The notes: generated by a model from the letters alone, not told the origin. Counted from the first letter of the stretch, positions 8,214 to 16,252 are shown. The stretch is 64,000 nt of DNA from Micromonospora andamanensis (GCF_016863495.1 NZ_BOOZ01000003.1:1-64000); one strand, 5' to 3'. Made by a program: numbers and translations.

Positions 8214-8765
8214 GTGCTGTGCAACTACTCCATTGACTGGGGCTCAGTGCCTGACTGGTTGGCCGGGATCGGCACCGTAGGCACTCTCGCATTCTTCGGT
8301 ATCCAACTACGTAACGAGAAGCGCCGCCACCGTGCGGAGGAACAGCGGAGGGTGGACGAGGCGCGGGACCGAGAGGCATCTCAAGCACGCCTTGTCGCGG
8401 CACGGGCAGCGTGGGATTACGGGCCGTCCAGCGGGCACGCAGCCCGGATCACCGTGCGGAACGACTCCCCGTCCCCGATTACTGACGTGCAGGTCCAGCT
8501 CATGAGCCGAAGAGATCAACCGCCAAGCGCCGACCTGTGGGAGACCGCAGAGGGGCTACCGCAGCCAGTGATTGATGCAGGTGGATCAACCGAGTTTAGG
8601 CTGGTTCCACCCCATCAGCCTCCGGCACCCAGGGACGGCATGGACACGGCGGCTTACGACGCGCCCAGGAAACTGTTCGTTCCCTGCGTCGTGTTCACGG
8701 ACGCCGCCGGCCTTCGTTGGGCCCGCACCGAGAGCGAGCAGCCACGCCGCCTTGTTGCGGACTAG
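8214..8765 (+). CDS. Hypothetical membrane-anchored protein
   Basis: About 183 residues. One N-terminal membrane helix (VPDWLAGIGTVGTLAFFGIQL) is followed by a highly charged coiled-coil-like stretch (NEKRRHRAEEQRRVDEARDR). After that comes a region with beta-sandwich character (ITVRNDSPSPITDVQVQLM), as in many actinobacterial small stress or envelope proteins of unknown function. The GTG at 8214 is chosen because the membrane helix begins soon after it. An ATG at 8109 is in frame but adds 35 residues with no recognisable pattern. It is the first gene inside the left border of element 2. Confidence 0.5.
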   Translation: MLCNYSIDWGSVPDWLAGIGTVGTLAFFGIQLRNEKRRHRAEEQRRVDEARDREASQARLVAARAAWDYGPSSGHAARITVRNDSPSPITDVQVQLMSRRDQPPSADLWETAEGLPQPVIDAGGSTEFRLVPPHQPPAPRDGMDTAAYDAPRKLFVPCVVFTDAAGLRWARTESEQPRRLVAD

Positions 8766-9098
8766 GCATGCGGACCGGAAGGGGTAGACCCTCACACGGT
8801 TTCGAGGTCTGAGACCCCCGTCCGGCATCATCCGGCACCGTCCGTAACCTGCGGCTGAGCTGCATCAGGAACACCGCGAACGATCCCGTACGGCAGCGAT
8901 TGAGACCGCAACTGAGACCATCACGCACCCGCGCGAGGATCGTCGCAGCGCCCCGCTCGGCGTTCCGGTGAGCCGTGTCGAGCATGAGGTCTGTGCTGTC
9001 CGGCCGTTCGGTCTCATCCCCAGCCCTCATGCGCTGAGCCGTGTCAACTGTGTTGCGGGCACGCCACCGAGCCCCCCGGGGGACCCTAGCGCGGCCGA
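8766..9098. other. Intergenic stretch without recognised gene
   Basis: About 330 bases between the membrane-anchored protein and the SOS-like box. I see no convincing ORF, RNA or terminator. Short GAGACC/GGTCTC inverted motifs occur (around 8802-8815, 8900-8920, 9010) but without regular spacing. It presumably holds the promoter of the toxin-antitoxin genes. Confidence 0.4.
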
Positions 9099-9114
9099 TA
9101 GAACGTGTGTTCTA
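9099..9114. promoter_or_regulatory. LexA (SOS-box)-like palindrome
   Basis: The 16-bp TAGAACGTGTGTTCTA has perfect six-base arms around GTGT. It matches the Gram-positive SOS-box core GAAC-N4-GTTC. It ends one base before an in-frame ATG (9115) and 48 bases before the preferred antitoxin start. It would place the toxin-antitoxin operon under DNA-damage control. Alternatively it is the autoregulatory operator of the antitoxin. Confidence 0.55.
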
Positions 9115-9162
9115 ATGAGTGTCTGCTTGCCTCGTGGGGAAGGTCGGGTAGAGTTGCAAGAG

Positions 9163-9807
9163 ATGGTAGAGTCTTCGCCCCCCCTGTCGGCGTCGCGGCG
9201 AACGGTCGCGGCGTACTTGGCGGTGCTCAGACTTGCCCGCGAGCGCGGGTACATAATCACTCGGGTAAAAATGGCTAAGCTGCTCTACCTTGCGGACCTT
9301 GCCGCCGTGCGCGAAAGTGAAGATCCCGTCTCCGGAGTGGAGTGGAGATGGCTGAATCACGGCCCGTTCAACAATTCCTTGCAGTTTCTGGAAAATGAAC
9401 TCGTCGACTATGGCGTGGTTCGATGCGATTCATATTTCCAGGGCTTTCAGGTGCGGCTTGTTGGCGATCTGCCGGGATACGATATGCCTGCGGAGGAAAT
9501 GGCGATCCTCGAAGGGATCCTAAGGCAATTCGGAAATCTCAGTGCGGCAAGCCTGAAGGATCTGAGCTATCAGACGCCGCCAATGGCGGACGCGCAGCAG
9601 CGTGGAGCTGGCGTTGTGCTTGATCTGTCGTTGGCGCGCCCTCGTCCGAAGCTCACGGGGCTCGCGCGGAGGATGTCGGCTGTACTTCGCCAGCTTCCCG
9701 AGCAGGAGAATGATCCAGGCGTCTTCCAGGACATTGAGCGGGAGATGGGCGAGCTAGCCCAGGCGCGCCGCCGAGCGACAGGGGCATTGCTTGACGACGA
9801 TCAATAG
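9163..9807 (+). CDS. Panacea-domain antitoxin (SocA/DUF4065-like)
   Basis: About 214 residues. The N-terminal 120 form a Panacea domain with its hallmark elements: KMAKLLYLADL, the W-N-H-GPFN turn and a helical tail. Panacea proteins are antitoxins that neutralise diverse toxins (PanAT systems). The C-terminal part is helical and charged, likely the toxin-specific region. The next gene is a MazF-like toxin overlapping by 17 bases, which supports the role. An in-frame ATG at 9115, directly after the SOS-like palindrome, would add 16 residues. Codon use is visibly less GC-rich than in the neighbours, suggesting recent acquisition. Confidence 0.75.
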   Translation: MVESSPPLSASRRTVAAYLAVLRLARERGYIITRVKMAKLLYLADLAAVRESEDPVSGVEWRWLNHGPFNNSLQFLENELVDYGVVRCDSYFQGFQVRLVGDLPGYDMPAEEMAILEGILRQFGNLSAASLKDLSYQTPPMADAQQRGAGVVLDLSLARPRPKLTGLARRMSAVLRQLPEQENDPGVFQDIEREMGELAQARRRATGALLDDDQ

Positions 9808-10201
9808 CCCCATCATTATCGGCGGCCTTTACTACGTCAAGGATTCGACTATATCTCTACCGCCGAACGATGGCCGCAACGTTCACGACGAGCGTAGGCC
9901 GGTAGTGGTCCTGAGTGGGCCTAATACGAACAGCTTTGCTGGCTGGCGTACCGTTCTGGCTGCTCCGACATCCACTTCCACCTCCCTCAAGACGAAATAC
10001 TGCGTAAAGCTGGGTGCGGGAGAGGGCAACTTACCGAAGAAGTGCTGGGTGCGCGTCGTTGCGGTTCAGCCGCTCCTCAAGTCAGACCTTCAGGACCACT
10101 TGGGCGTCCTGTCGGCCGCTCGGCTTGAAGAGATACAAGCGCGCCTCTTTCAATATATGGGCTTGCACATTGAGGACTTGGACGACGTGGAACTGCCCTA
10201 A
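9791..10201 (+). CDS. MazF/PemK-like toxin
   Basis: 136 residues. The N-terminus GGLYYVKDS, a central RRPVVVLSGPNTN strand, WRTVLAAPTSTST and the CWVRVVAVQPLLKSDL strand follow the order of MazF/PemK-type endoribonucleases. The typical basic loop after the first strand is replaced by DERRPVVVL. It would cleave mRNA when freed from the Panacea antitoxin encoded upstream. The TTG at 9791 lies inside the antitoxin gene, giving tight translational coupling. The catalytic residues cannot be assigned with certainty by eye, so the RNase activity is inferred from family resemblance. Confidence 0.7.
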   Translation: MTTINSPIIIGGLYYVKDSTISLPPNDGRNVHDERRPVVVLSGPNTNSFAGWRTVLAAPTSTSTSLKTKYCVKLGAGEGNLPKKCWVRVVAVQPLLKSDLQDHLGVLSAARLEEIQARLFQYMGLHIEDLDDVELP

Positions 10202-10272
10202 ACGGTGCACCAGAGTCGCACTCGGCCGAGCTGCGCTAAGGATGCCCTCGCCGGCTGGCGAGCGCATCCTTC

Positions 10273-11220
10273 CTAAGCGCAACTACCAGGCCATGCCTGC
10301 CACGCATCGGCAAGAATCTCACTTAGCTTCGATCTCGCAGGGTTCCAGCCGAGGTCGGTTTGGGCGCGGTCGATGTTTGCAACCAGTTTCGGCGGCTCCG
10401 CCTTGGGCGCCCGGCGATGCACTATTACCGGGTGGCCGGTGACTTGTTCGGCGGTGGCTACCACGGTGGCCATGCTCGTTTCGATACCTGAGCCGATATT
10501 GATGGTTTGGCAGGTTCCTGGGTCACAAGCGGCCAAGGCGAGCCGGATGGCGGTTGCTGTGTCAGCCACGTGCACAAAGTCCCGCGCTGCCGACCCGTCT
10601 CCGTTGAGCGTCACGTGGTCAAGTTCCCCGGTAATTGCACGGAAGACGTTCGGAATGATCCGTGCCCGATCGGTGTCGGTGACGCCATCGACTGCACCAG
10701 CGATGTTGAAGGGGCGGACGGTCACCGCACCTATTGCTCCGGTCGCCGCGTAGGCCGTCACCATTTTCTCGGCCGCGACCTTTGACGCCGCGTACGGGCT
10801 TTCAGGGCTCGGTTCAAGGTCTTCAGACAGCACGCCGCTGTGCCGCGAGCCATAGACGATGTTGGTGGAGGCGAAGACCAGGGAGGCCGGGGCGTTGTTA
10901 GCTCGGGCTGCGTCTAGGGCCATGAGTAGGTTCAGAGTGCCGGCAGCGTTTACGTCGAAGTAACTGAGCGGTTCAGCGAAGGAGTCCCGGCCGCTGGTCA
11001 ATGCGGCAAGGTGCACGACTCCTTCGTACCCGCCTTCCTGAACGAGCTGGGCGACCCGTGCGCGGTTCCGGATGTCTCCCGTCACCAGCGCGGCACCACG
11101 CGGCAGCGTGCGGTTACCCGGATCTCGGCTCATGACGGTCGCCCGGTGCCCGTTGGAAAGCAGTTCGAGCGCGACGGCGCGGCCGAGGAATCCCAGGCCG
11201 CCGGTTACCAGTACGTGCAC
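10273..11220 (-). CDS. NAD-dependent epimerase/dehydratase (extended SDR)
   Basis: 315 residues. The Rossmann nucleotide-binding motif GGLGFLG is at the N-terminus, and VVHLAALTSG and the catalytic YAASK (Tyr-x3-Lys) follow. The substrate is likely a nucleotide sugar by family resemblance to UDP-glucose 4-epimerases, but it is not determined. It starts two bases after the end of the XRE/Nudix-like gene, so the two form an operon. It is cargo, with no known role in mobility. Its codon use is more mixed than the chromosomal part of the window. Confidence 0.8.
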   Translation of the reverse strand: MHVLVTGGLGFLGRAVALELLSNGHRATVMSRDPGNRTLPRGAALVTGDIRNRARVAQLVQEGGYEGVVHLAALTSGRDSFAEPLSYFDVNAAGTLNLLMALDAARANNAPASLVFASTNIVYGSRHSGVLSEDLEPSPESPYAASKVAAEKMVTAYAATGAIGAVTVRPFNIAGAVDGVTDTDRARIIPNVFRAITGELDHVTLNGDGSAARDFVHVADTATAIRLALAACDPGTCQTINIGSGIETSMATVVATAEQVTGHPVIVHRRAPKAEPPKLVANIDRAQTDLGWNPARSKLSEILADAWQAWPGSCA

Positions 11221-11221
11221 G

Positions 11222-12709
11222 TCAACCTCTCCCTAGGATGGTGCGGCGGTGCTCCCAAGCGAGTTGGATGCACCCTGCCGCCGCCGGGGCCAGGCGCCCG
11301 CCGGCGGTGAGTTCGTCGATGGTGTGGCGCGTGAACGGTAGTGCCGAGGTCGGCCGTACCCGCCCTGTTTTGACCACGGTGCCCTCGGCGTTGGAGCTGA
11401 CCATGTTGGCGAACAGGCGGTCATAGGTGGGGCCGTCGAACACGGCCACCGTCAGGATCTCGCCCCAGAGGGTGAGTGCATCCAATGCGACGCCAAGGCA
11501 GTAGACCCGCACGCCACCTGCGGCGTAGGCGCGATCGAACGAGGCCAGGGGCTCCGCGCTGTAGTCCGCCGGCTCACCTTCACCGCCGTGCTCGGCGTTG
11601 CCGAGGAATTCCTCGCTGTACTCCCGCATCATGTTGCGCCACAGGTCGAAGTCGGCAGCCTGAGCAGCGGGAAGGACGCTCGATGGCTGGAAGACGCCTG
11701 CGGGCATGATGTGCAGCATTCCGCCTGCTACTGCGACGTTGCCAGCGGCGCGGTTGTGCAGCACGAAGGACGCTCCGTCTTCGTCTACCCGGAGCGTGAG
11801 AGTGTCGGTTGACGGCGCGGTCGGCCGGCGACTCGGCGTAAAGGGGTCGCCCACGAGCCGCCGGAAGGCAAGGTTCCGCCAGGATGCCGGCATAACGCCG
11901 CTGCCGTCACCGGCAACGTGGTACGTGGCCATCTCGTGCGCGAGCGCTTCGGAGACATCGACCCCGCCAAAGTACGTGCCGGTCGTGAACGTGAGTGCCT
12001 GGCCGGGTTGGCTCCAGTCGACCCCGGCGAGGTGCCAGGCGAGCCGGTTCTCAAAGAGCCGGGGCTGCTCGACATCCCGCAGGGCGAGGCTGTACCGCTG
12101 GTGCCGCCGTCCGTCTGACGCCAACGGGCGTACGCCGGCTGACGCATCCTCGGTCCCGGTGACGAGTGGCGCGGTTCCCTCTGGTGCGAGTCCGATTCCG
12201 AAGCGTGCCAGCTCGATTGGAGCCTCTGCCAGCCACTCAGGCGCCGCGATTAGGCCGCTGTCGCCTACTCGCTGCTCTGGGTCGTAGAGGCGGGCTGCCT
12301 CACGCGCGAGCTGCACTCGGTAGTTGTTCAGCTTACGCCGGACGGCGCGCCATTCCTCCTGGCTGTCTTCGGCTTGCGGGTGAGATGCCGCGTCCTGATA
12401 GATCGCAAATCCTCCAGAATCGATCTCGGGACTGTCTCGTTGCTGTGGCGTAACTCGCTGCCTGGTGAGGCCGAGATCCTGCACGGAGACACCGAAGTGC
12501 TCGGCGAGAAGCTGTCGGTAGAGGGCCGATGGGAACGTGATTCCCCGCTCCCACCTGCTCACCTGGTTGGCGGTTACGGCGAGCCTCTTCCCGCGCGCTG
12601 ACCCGAGGTGGTTCAGCCCATCCGCCACGTCCTGTTGAGTCTCGCCCGCTGCGTCCCGGAGGTTGTAGAGCGCGAGATTCGGAGTGGCATCTCTGGCGTG
12701 AGCAGGCAC
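11222..12709 (-). CDS. XRE-family regulator with large C-terminal domain
   Basis: 495 residues. The N-terminal 75 residues form an XRE helix-turn-helix (ETQQDVADGLNHLG, then ANQVSRWERGITFP). The remaining 400 residues form a sensor or enzymatic domain. Within it, MMREYSEEFLGN (around 344) resembles a Nudix box core (RE-x-x-EE) but has one extra residue before the glycine and no clear upstream GxxxxxE. I do not assign an enzymatic activity. It precedes an epimerase gene with a two-base gap, suggesting a regulator-enzyme pair. Direct repeats that could be its binding site lie upstream at 12754-12772. Confidence 0.65.
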   Translation of the reverse strand: MPAHARDATPNLALYNLRDAAGETQQDVADGLNHLGSARGKRLAVTANQVSRWERGITFPSALYRQLLAEHFGVSVQDLGLTRQRVTPQQRDSPEIDSGGFAIYQDAASHPQAEDSQEEWRAVRRKLNNYRVQLAREAARLYDPEQRVGDSGLIAAPEWLAEAPIELARFGIGLAPEGTAPLVTGTEDASAGVRPLASDGRRHQRYSLALRDVEQPRLFENRLAWHLAGVDWSQPGQALTFTTGTYFGGVDVSEALAHEMATYHVAGDGSGVMPASWRNLAFRRLVGDPFTPSRRPTAPSTDTLTLRVDEDGASFVLHNRAAGNVAVAGGMLHIMPAGVFQPSSVLPAAQAADFDLWRNMMREYSEEFLGNAEHGGEGEPADYSAEPLASFDRAYAAGGVRVYCLGVALDALTLWGEILTVAVFDGPTYDRLFANMVSSNAEGTVVKTGRVRPTSALPFTRHTIDELTAGGRLAPAAAGCIQLAWEHRRTILGRG

Positions 12710-12753
12710 AACGGCACTCCTTTGCGGGCTTAGGCGCCGATCGACACGCCCCG

Positions 12754-12772
12754 TGCCTAGTCGATGCCTAGT
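12754..12772. promoter_or_regulatory. Paired TGCCTAGT direct repeats upstream of the XRE/epimerase genes
   Basis: TGCCTAGT occurs at 12754-12761 and 12765-12772, 11 bp apart (one helical turn). The pair lies 45-63 bases before the start of the minus-strand XRE regulator. Tandem sites one turn apart suit a dimeric regulator, possibly this protein itself. Confidence 0.4.
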
Positions 12773-12781
12773 GAATGGCGC

Positions 12782-13195
12782 TTACCCGGCTGACCGACGA
12801 CGTTCGGATGCGCGCCCGGAACTGGTGTCCTTGTCGTCATGCCCGACATCGACCGCGATCCGTTCCACAGCATCCGCGAGCCGCCGCACCTCGGCGTGAA
12901 GCTGATCCAGCCGTGCCAACACCAGCGACGATCTGTCCGCCCGTCCGGTGTCCCCGCCACCGGTCGGCGGCATGGCGCCGGTCAGCACGGCGCGAAGGTA
13001 GTCATCTGGCCAGCCGAGAGCCTGAGAGATCGCAGCGAGCGTACGGGCCGACCGCTTGCGCGTTGCGGTGGCGTATTGCAGCTCACGCAGGGTGGCAACC
13101 GACACCTTGGACCGCTCGGCCAACTCCTGCTGGGTCATGGGCAACTCAGCCATCCGGCCGTTGACGGCGTTGGCGACAGCCTGCCAGTCCTCCAC
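12782..13195 (-). CDS. XRE-type repressor of element 2 (candidate)
   Basis: About 137 residues. An N-terminal XRE helix-turn-helix (MTQQELAERSKVSVATLRELQ, then RTLAAISQALGWPDDYL) is followed by a helical, coiled-coil-like segment (LARLDQLHAEVRRLADAVERI) suited to dimerisation. The GTG at 13195 has AGGGAGG six bases upstream, so the longer ORF from 13255 is rejected. It sits divergently beside the strong rightward promoter at 13249-13277, whose -10 is overlapped by a perfect palindrome. It is the likely repressor of the element's main operon. Confidence 0.7.
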   Translation of the reverse strand: MEDWQAVANAVNGRMAELPMTQQELAERSKVSVATLRELQYATATRKRSARTLAAISQALGWPDDYLRAVLTGAMPPTGGGDTGRADRSSLVLARLDQLHAEVRRLADAVERIAVDVGHDDKDTSSGRASERRRSAG

Positions 13196-13248
13196 CCGAT
13201 GCCTCCCTGTCTGACTGCCTGATCCACCGATCCTAGTCCCTCCCGTCG

Positions 13249-13277
13249 TTGACAACGCACAACTTAGGCGCTAATTT
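13249..13277 (+). promoter_or_regulatory. Strong rightward sigma-70-type promoter of element 2
   Basis: TTGACA (13249-13254) is separated by 17 bp from TAATTT (13272-13277). This is close to the housekeeping consensus and unusual in such GC-rich DNA. It reads into the small-gene/tra operon starting at 13612, leaving a leader of about 330 bases. Confidence 0.7.
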
Positions 13278-13289
13278 CAGCGCTGAAAT
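13274..13289. promoter_or_regulatory. Operator palindrome overlapping the -10
   Basis: ATTTCAGCGCTGAAAT is a perfect 16-bp palindrome covering most of the -10 hexamer and the start region. It is about 80 bases upstream of the divergent XRE gene. A protein bound here would block the rightward promoter. Confidence 0.65.
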
Positions 13290-13611
13290 CAGCTACATCC
13301 GCCGGTGGGCTACCGGGGAAGGCAGCGCTTCACGGCGCTGCGCGCCAACGAGCCACCGCGCAGCCGTTCATTGAGAACTTCACAGCAGAAGCGCCGCGTT
13401 TGATCTGGCTTGCGGTATTCCCGCCTTGAGCCTCACGGACGGCCGACCCCTGTAGATCCAGGGCGAGCGGGCCGAGCGGGCTGGATCTTGGCGCGCGGTA
13501 CGTCTTCTGCCTCTTCGTGCTTGCCCCGGGGTGGGGTGCCTGCGCTGGTCTGGCGCGGTACCTCACCCCGGCTTTCCCGCCTTGATTCCCCGCCTGTGGA
13601 GGTGAGCCGTC
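13290..13611 (+). other. Long untranslated leader of the element 2 operon
   Basis: About 320 bases with no convincing ORF. It contains a possible RNA hairpin (12-bp stem, one G-U pair; 13526-13537 with 13560-13571). A 12-bp direct repeat TTCCCGCCTTGA flanks the hairpin at 13418-13429 and 13574-13585. It may hold an attenuator or antitermination signal. Confidence 0.4.
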
Positions 13612-13782
13612 ATGACCGTGAGTGTCTTCGCTGCCGTTCGCGTGACCACCAAGAACAGCGCCGTTTGGCGTACCTGCGACCGGTGCAAGCGTCTCGCCCC
13701 ACTGGCTCCCGATGAGCGTCACTGCCGGTCGTGCCTGCCGGTGGTGGGCTCTCGCCGTTCTGGAAGGAACCGACAGAAGTGA
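13612..13782 (+). CDS. Small zinc-finger-like protein
   Basis: 56 residues with two Cys pairs, TCDRCKR and HCRSC, about 18 residues apart, suggesting one structural zinc site. A basic C-terminus (GSRRSGRNRQK) could contact nucleic acid. The ATG at 13612 follows GGAGGTGA by five bases, a strong ribosome site. It is the first gene after the strong promoter. The next gene starts with an overlapping GTGA. Function is unknown. Confidence 0.6.
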   Translation: MTVSVFAAVRVTTKNSAVWRTCDRCKRLAPLAPDERHCRSCLPVVGSRRSGRNRQK

Positions 13783-14024
13783 TCACCGACCGCGCCGCCA
13801 CTGTCGCCCCGACCGCCGCTGACCTGGCCGCGATCGACGGTGAGTGGCCGCTGATCGCCGCCGACCTTGACGTGCTCGACGCGGAGATCACGCTGATCTA
13901 CGCCGAGGATCACGGCGGCCCGACCGCCCTGGATTGGCGCCGGCTGCGGCGGGCCGAGTCCCGGGTGACGCGGGCCGCCGCCGACCTGGCCACCCGTACC
14001 GCCGGCCCGGACCGCGCGGCCTGA
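13779..14024 (+). CDS. DUF6284-like small acidic protein
   Basis: 81 residues, mostly helical and acidic: AADLAAIDGEWPLIAADLDVLDAEI, then WRRLRRAESRVTRAAADL. The pattern resembles DUF6284 proteins found in actinobacterial integrative elements, whose function is unknown. Its GTG overlaps the stop of the zinc-finger gene and its stop overlaps the next ATG, so it is translationally coupled on both sides. Confidence 0.55.
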   Translation: MITDRAATVAPTAADLAAIDGEWPLIAADLDVLDAEITLIYAEDHGGPTALDWRRLRRAESRVTRAAADLATRTAGPDRAA

Positions 14025-14398
14025 TGTCTCGCGTTCGCGCCGCCTACTTCGATCCGGACGGGGCACGGTTCGGGATCCCGACGTTCTGGTGGCGTGGTGC
14101 CCCGCCGGGTTACGCCACCCGCCGTCAACTCCGTGCCGCCGGGCTGCGGCCCGCCGGTCAGCCGGTGGCCGCGCAGGTTCTGTGGCGCGGTGTCGGCGGT
14201 ATCCGGACGGCGTACCTGTACCGGGTGGATCTGGCCCGGCCGAAGCGCACCGCCACCCCCGCCCAACGACGGGCCATCGCTGCCGCGCTGACCGCCCGCC
14301 GCACGTGCCGTGTCTGCGGTGTGGTGCGGCCCTACTACATCCCGCGTTCGCTCGGCGAATGCGTCGACTGCGCCTACCCCGAAGGAGAGTCCCCGTGA
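14024..14398 (+). CDS. RRQRL-motif-type zinc-binding protein
   Basis: 124 residues. An N-terminal motif ATRRQLRAAGLRPAGQP is characteristic of the RRQRL-motif zinc-binding proteins of actinobacterial plasmids and AICEs. Two C-terminal Cys pairs, CRVCG and CVDC, form a zinc ribbon. The ATG overlaps the previous stop (TGATG). The biochemical role is unknown; association with transfer regions suggests regulation or DNA binding. Confidence 0.65.
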   Translation: MSRVRAAYFDPDGARFGIPTFWWRGAPPGYATRRQLRAAGLRPAGQPVAAQVLWRGVGGIRTAYLYRVDLARPKRTATPAQRRAIAAALTARRTCRVCGVVRPYYIPRSLGECVDCAYPEGESP

Positions 14399-14736
14399 GC
14401 ACCCGTAAGAGTCGCCGCGCCGTCATGGCGGAGTTGCTGTTGCTGGCCGACCCGAAGCACATCCACACCCACGGCGATGGTGTGTCGCTGGCGTTCGACT
14501 TCGACCGCATCGCCGAGCTGCGGTCGTGGCTGCACCTGGCCGGACTGAACGACCCGGACATGCTGACCGCCGAGCGCACCGGCACCACCGACGACGGCCG
14601 TCCCTACGAGTCGATGCACGCCTACCCGACGTGGCACGGGTGGGAGATCTACGCCTACGCCAAGGAGTACACCACCGGCCCGGACCTCGACCCGGCCACC
14701 GTCGACCGGCTCTCCGCGCTGGCGGTGGCCGGATGA
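14395..14736 (+). CDS. Hypothetical small protein of the transfer operon
   Basis: 113 residues. The GTG at 14395 follows AAGGAGAG by six bases and overlaps the preceding stop. The sequence alternates helices and strands (VSLAFDFDRIAELRSWLHLAG, then HGWEIYAYAKEYTTG) without membrane segments or catalytic motifs. I do not recognise the family. Its position in a coupled run of small AICE genes suggests an accessory role in transfer or maintenance. Confidence 0.55.
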   Translation: MSTRKSRRAVMAELLLLADPKHIHTHGDGVSLAFDFDRIAELRSWLHLAGLNDPDMLTAERTGTTDDGRPYESMHAYPTWHGWEIYAYAKEYTTGPDLDPATVDRLSALAVAG

Positions 14737-15599
14737 CCGCCCCCACGATCAACGGCAGCGCCTTCCCGCGCGGCGTGGACGACCTGATGCCGGCCGCGCG
14801 GCAGGTACCGGTTCGTGATGGCGAGATGGTGCCGTCGCGCCGCCGGCTGATGGCCGGATTGAAGGTCGGTGCCGACAAGGCCACCGCGATCCGTGACCGG
14901 CTGATCAGCGAGGCCGAGACGAACGCCAAGAACGAGGCTTACCGGGACCTGTTGGCCCAGGAAGCCGCCGCGCGTGCGCTGCGTCCGGTCGCGGATGACA
15001 CCGCGCCCGAGTCGACCGGCAGCCCGCACCCGTCCGAGCCGGCAGGCCGGCAGACCGGCGCAACGTCGGAGCAGGTCCGGGTAGCCGAAGACGCGGATGC
15101 CACCGACCCGGCACCGCAGCCCACCCACGCCGGTCACCCGGACACGGCCACCCCGCCCGCGTCGGCGGCGCCGGTCCGGTCAGCGGCGGTATGGCCGGTG
15201 GTGCTGCTGGCGCTGCCGGCGTTCATCGCGATCTGGTCCGGGTGGGTCGGGCTCGGGGAACTCACCGGGTTCGGGGTGGTGCACCCGCTGCCCGGCATCG
15301 CGGACGGGTTCTCCATCAACACCGCGATCACCCTGCCGATCGGCGTCGAAACGTACGGCGCGTACGCGCTGTACGTGTGGCTGTCCGGCCGCGTACCCGA
15401 GCGGGCACGCCGGTTCGCCAAGTGGTCCGCCATCGCGTCGCTACTGGTCGGCGCGCTCGGCCAGGTCGCCTATCACCTGCTTGTCGCAGCCGGGGTCACC
15501 TCGGCCCCGTGGTGGATCACCACCGCCGTTTCCTGCCTGCCCGTCGCGGTGCTCGGTATGGGCGCCGCCCTGGCCCACCTCGTGCGTTCGCACGACTGA
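14733..15599 (+). CDS. Membrane protein with cytoplasmic helical N-terminus (DUF2637/Spd-like)
   Basis: 288 residues. The cytoplasmic N-terminal half has a helical basic segment (RRRLMAGLKVGADKATAIRDR) and an acidic, Pro-rich linker. Four membrane helices follow in the C-terminal half, with a W-x-G-x-GLGELTGFG loop, similar to DUF2637-type proteins of actinobacterial elements. It may be a spread (Spd) protein assisting intermycelial plasmid transfer; that is inference from topology and location. The ATG overlaps the preceding stop. Confidence 0.55.
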   Translation: MTAPTINGSAFPRGVDDLMPAARQVPVRDGEMVPSRRRLMAGLKVGADKATAIRDRLISEAETNAKNEAYRDLLAQEAAARALRPVADDTAPESTGSPHPSEPAGRQTGATSEQVRVAEDADATDPAPQPTHAGHPDTATPPASAAPVRSAAVWPVVLLALPAFIAIWSGWVGLGELTGFGVVHPLPGIADGFSINTAITLPIGVETYGAYALYVWLSGRVPERARRFAKWSAIASLLVGALGQVAYHLLVAAGVTSAPWWITTAVSCLPVAVLGMGAALAHLVRSHD

Positions 15600-15604
15600 T
15601 TTCG

Positions 15605-15652
15605 CCCGGCGGCACAGCCCCTGTGGCCTGGAAACCCGTGCTGTGCCGCCGG
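15605..15652 (+). repeat. Conserved intergenic hairpin, copy 1
   Basis: A 13-bp stem (CCGGCGGCACAGC at 15606-15618 with its complement at 15640-15652) encloses a 21-base loop containing GGCCT and AAAC. It sits 41 bases before the DUF3307 gene. It belongs to a three-member family with 16459-16506 and 17196-17240. Confidence 0.8.
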
Positions 15653-15693
15653 TCTCACCCCCTCAGCCGAATCGACCTCGGGAGTTGCCTCTC

Positions 15694-16161
15694 ATGTTCG
15701 CAGACCCGACCGGCGTGCACGCGGCCACGTTCGCCGCCGTGTTCGTCGCTCTCTACGTCGCCCATCAGGTCGGTGACCATTGGGTGCAGACCCAGCGTCA
15801 GGCCGACTGCAAGGGCCAGCCCGGCTGGCCCGGCCGTATCGCCTGCGTCGCGCACGTCGTCACCTACACCGCCACGGCGCTGCTGGCGCTGCTGTTCCTG
15901 ACCGCCGGTACCGGGCTGCGTCTCGACCCGTCCGGCGTCGCCGTGGGACTCGGCATCTCGGCCGTGACGCACTACATCGCTGACCGGCGTACGCCGTTGC
16001 GGTGGATCGCTGACCGTACCGGGGCGGGCCGCTTCTACCGGCTCGGCGTGCCCCGGCCGGGCCACGACGACAACCCGTCGTTGGGTACCGGCGCGTACGC
16101 GTTGGATCAGAGCTGGCACATCGGGTGGCTGTTCATCGCGGCGCTGTTCTGCGCGGTCTGA
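15694..16161 (+). CDS. DUF3307-family membrane protein
   Basis: 155 residues. The N-terminal signature H-Q-x-GDHWVQTQRQADCKG, four predicted membrane helices and an HYIADRRTPLRW segment identify a DUF3307 protein. These occur in actinobacterial elements, often beside tra genes, and their function is unknown. The conserved His and Asp in the HQVGDH motif suggest a membrane-embedded active or metal site. It starts at an ATG 41 bases after hairpin copy 1. Confidence 0.7.
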   Translation: MFADPTGVHAATFAAVFVALYVAHQVGDHWVQTQRQADCKGQPGWPGRIACVAHVVTYTATALLALLFLTAGTGLRLDPSGVAVGLGISAVTHYIADRRTPLRWIADRTGAGRFYRLGVPRPGHDDNPSLGTGAYALDQSWHIGWLFIAALFCAV

Positions 16162-16252
16162 CCGCCCCTATCGGGCACCCCAACTTCCCGGTGGTGCCCG
16201 TGTGGGGGCAGTCAGACCCGCTGACCGTCCGTAACCCGGAGGGAGGCCCCGC

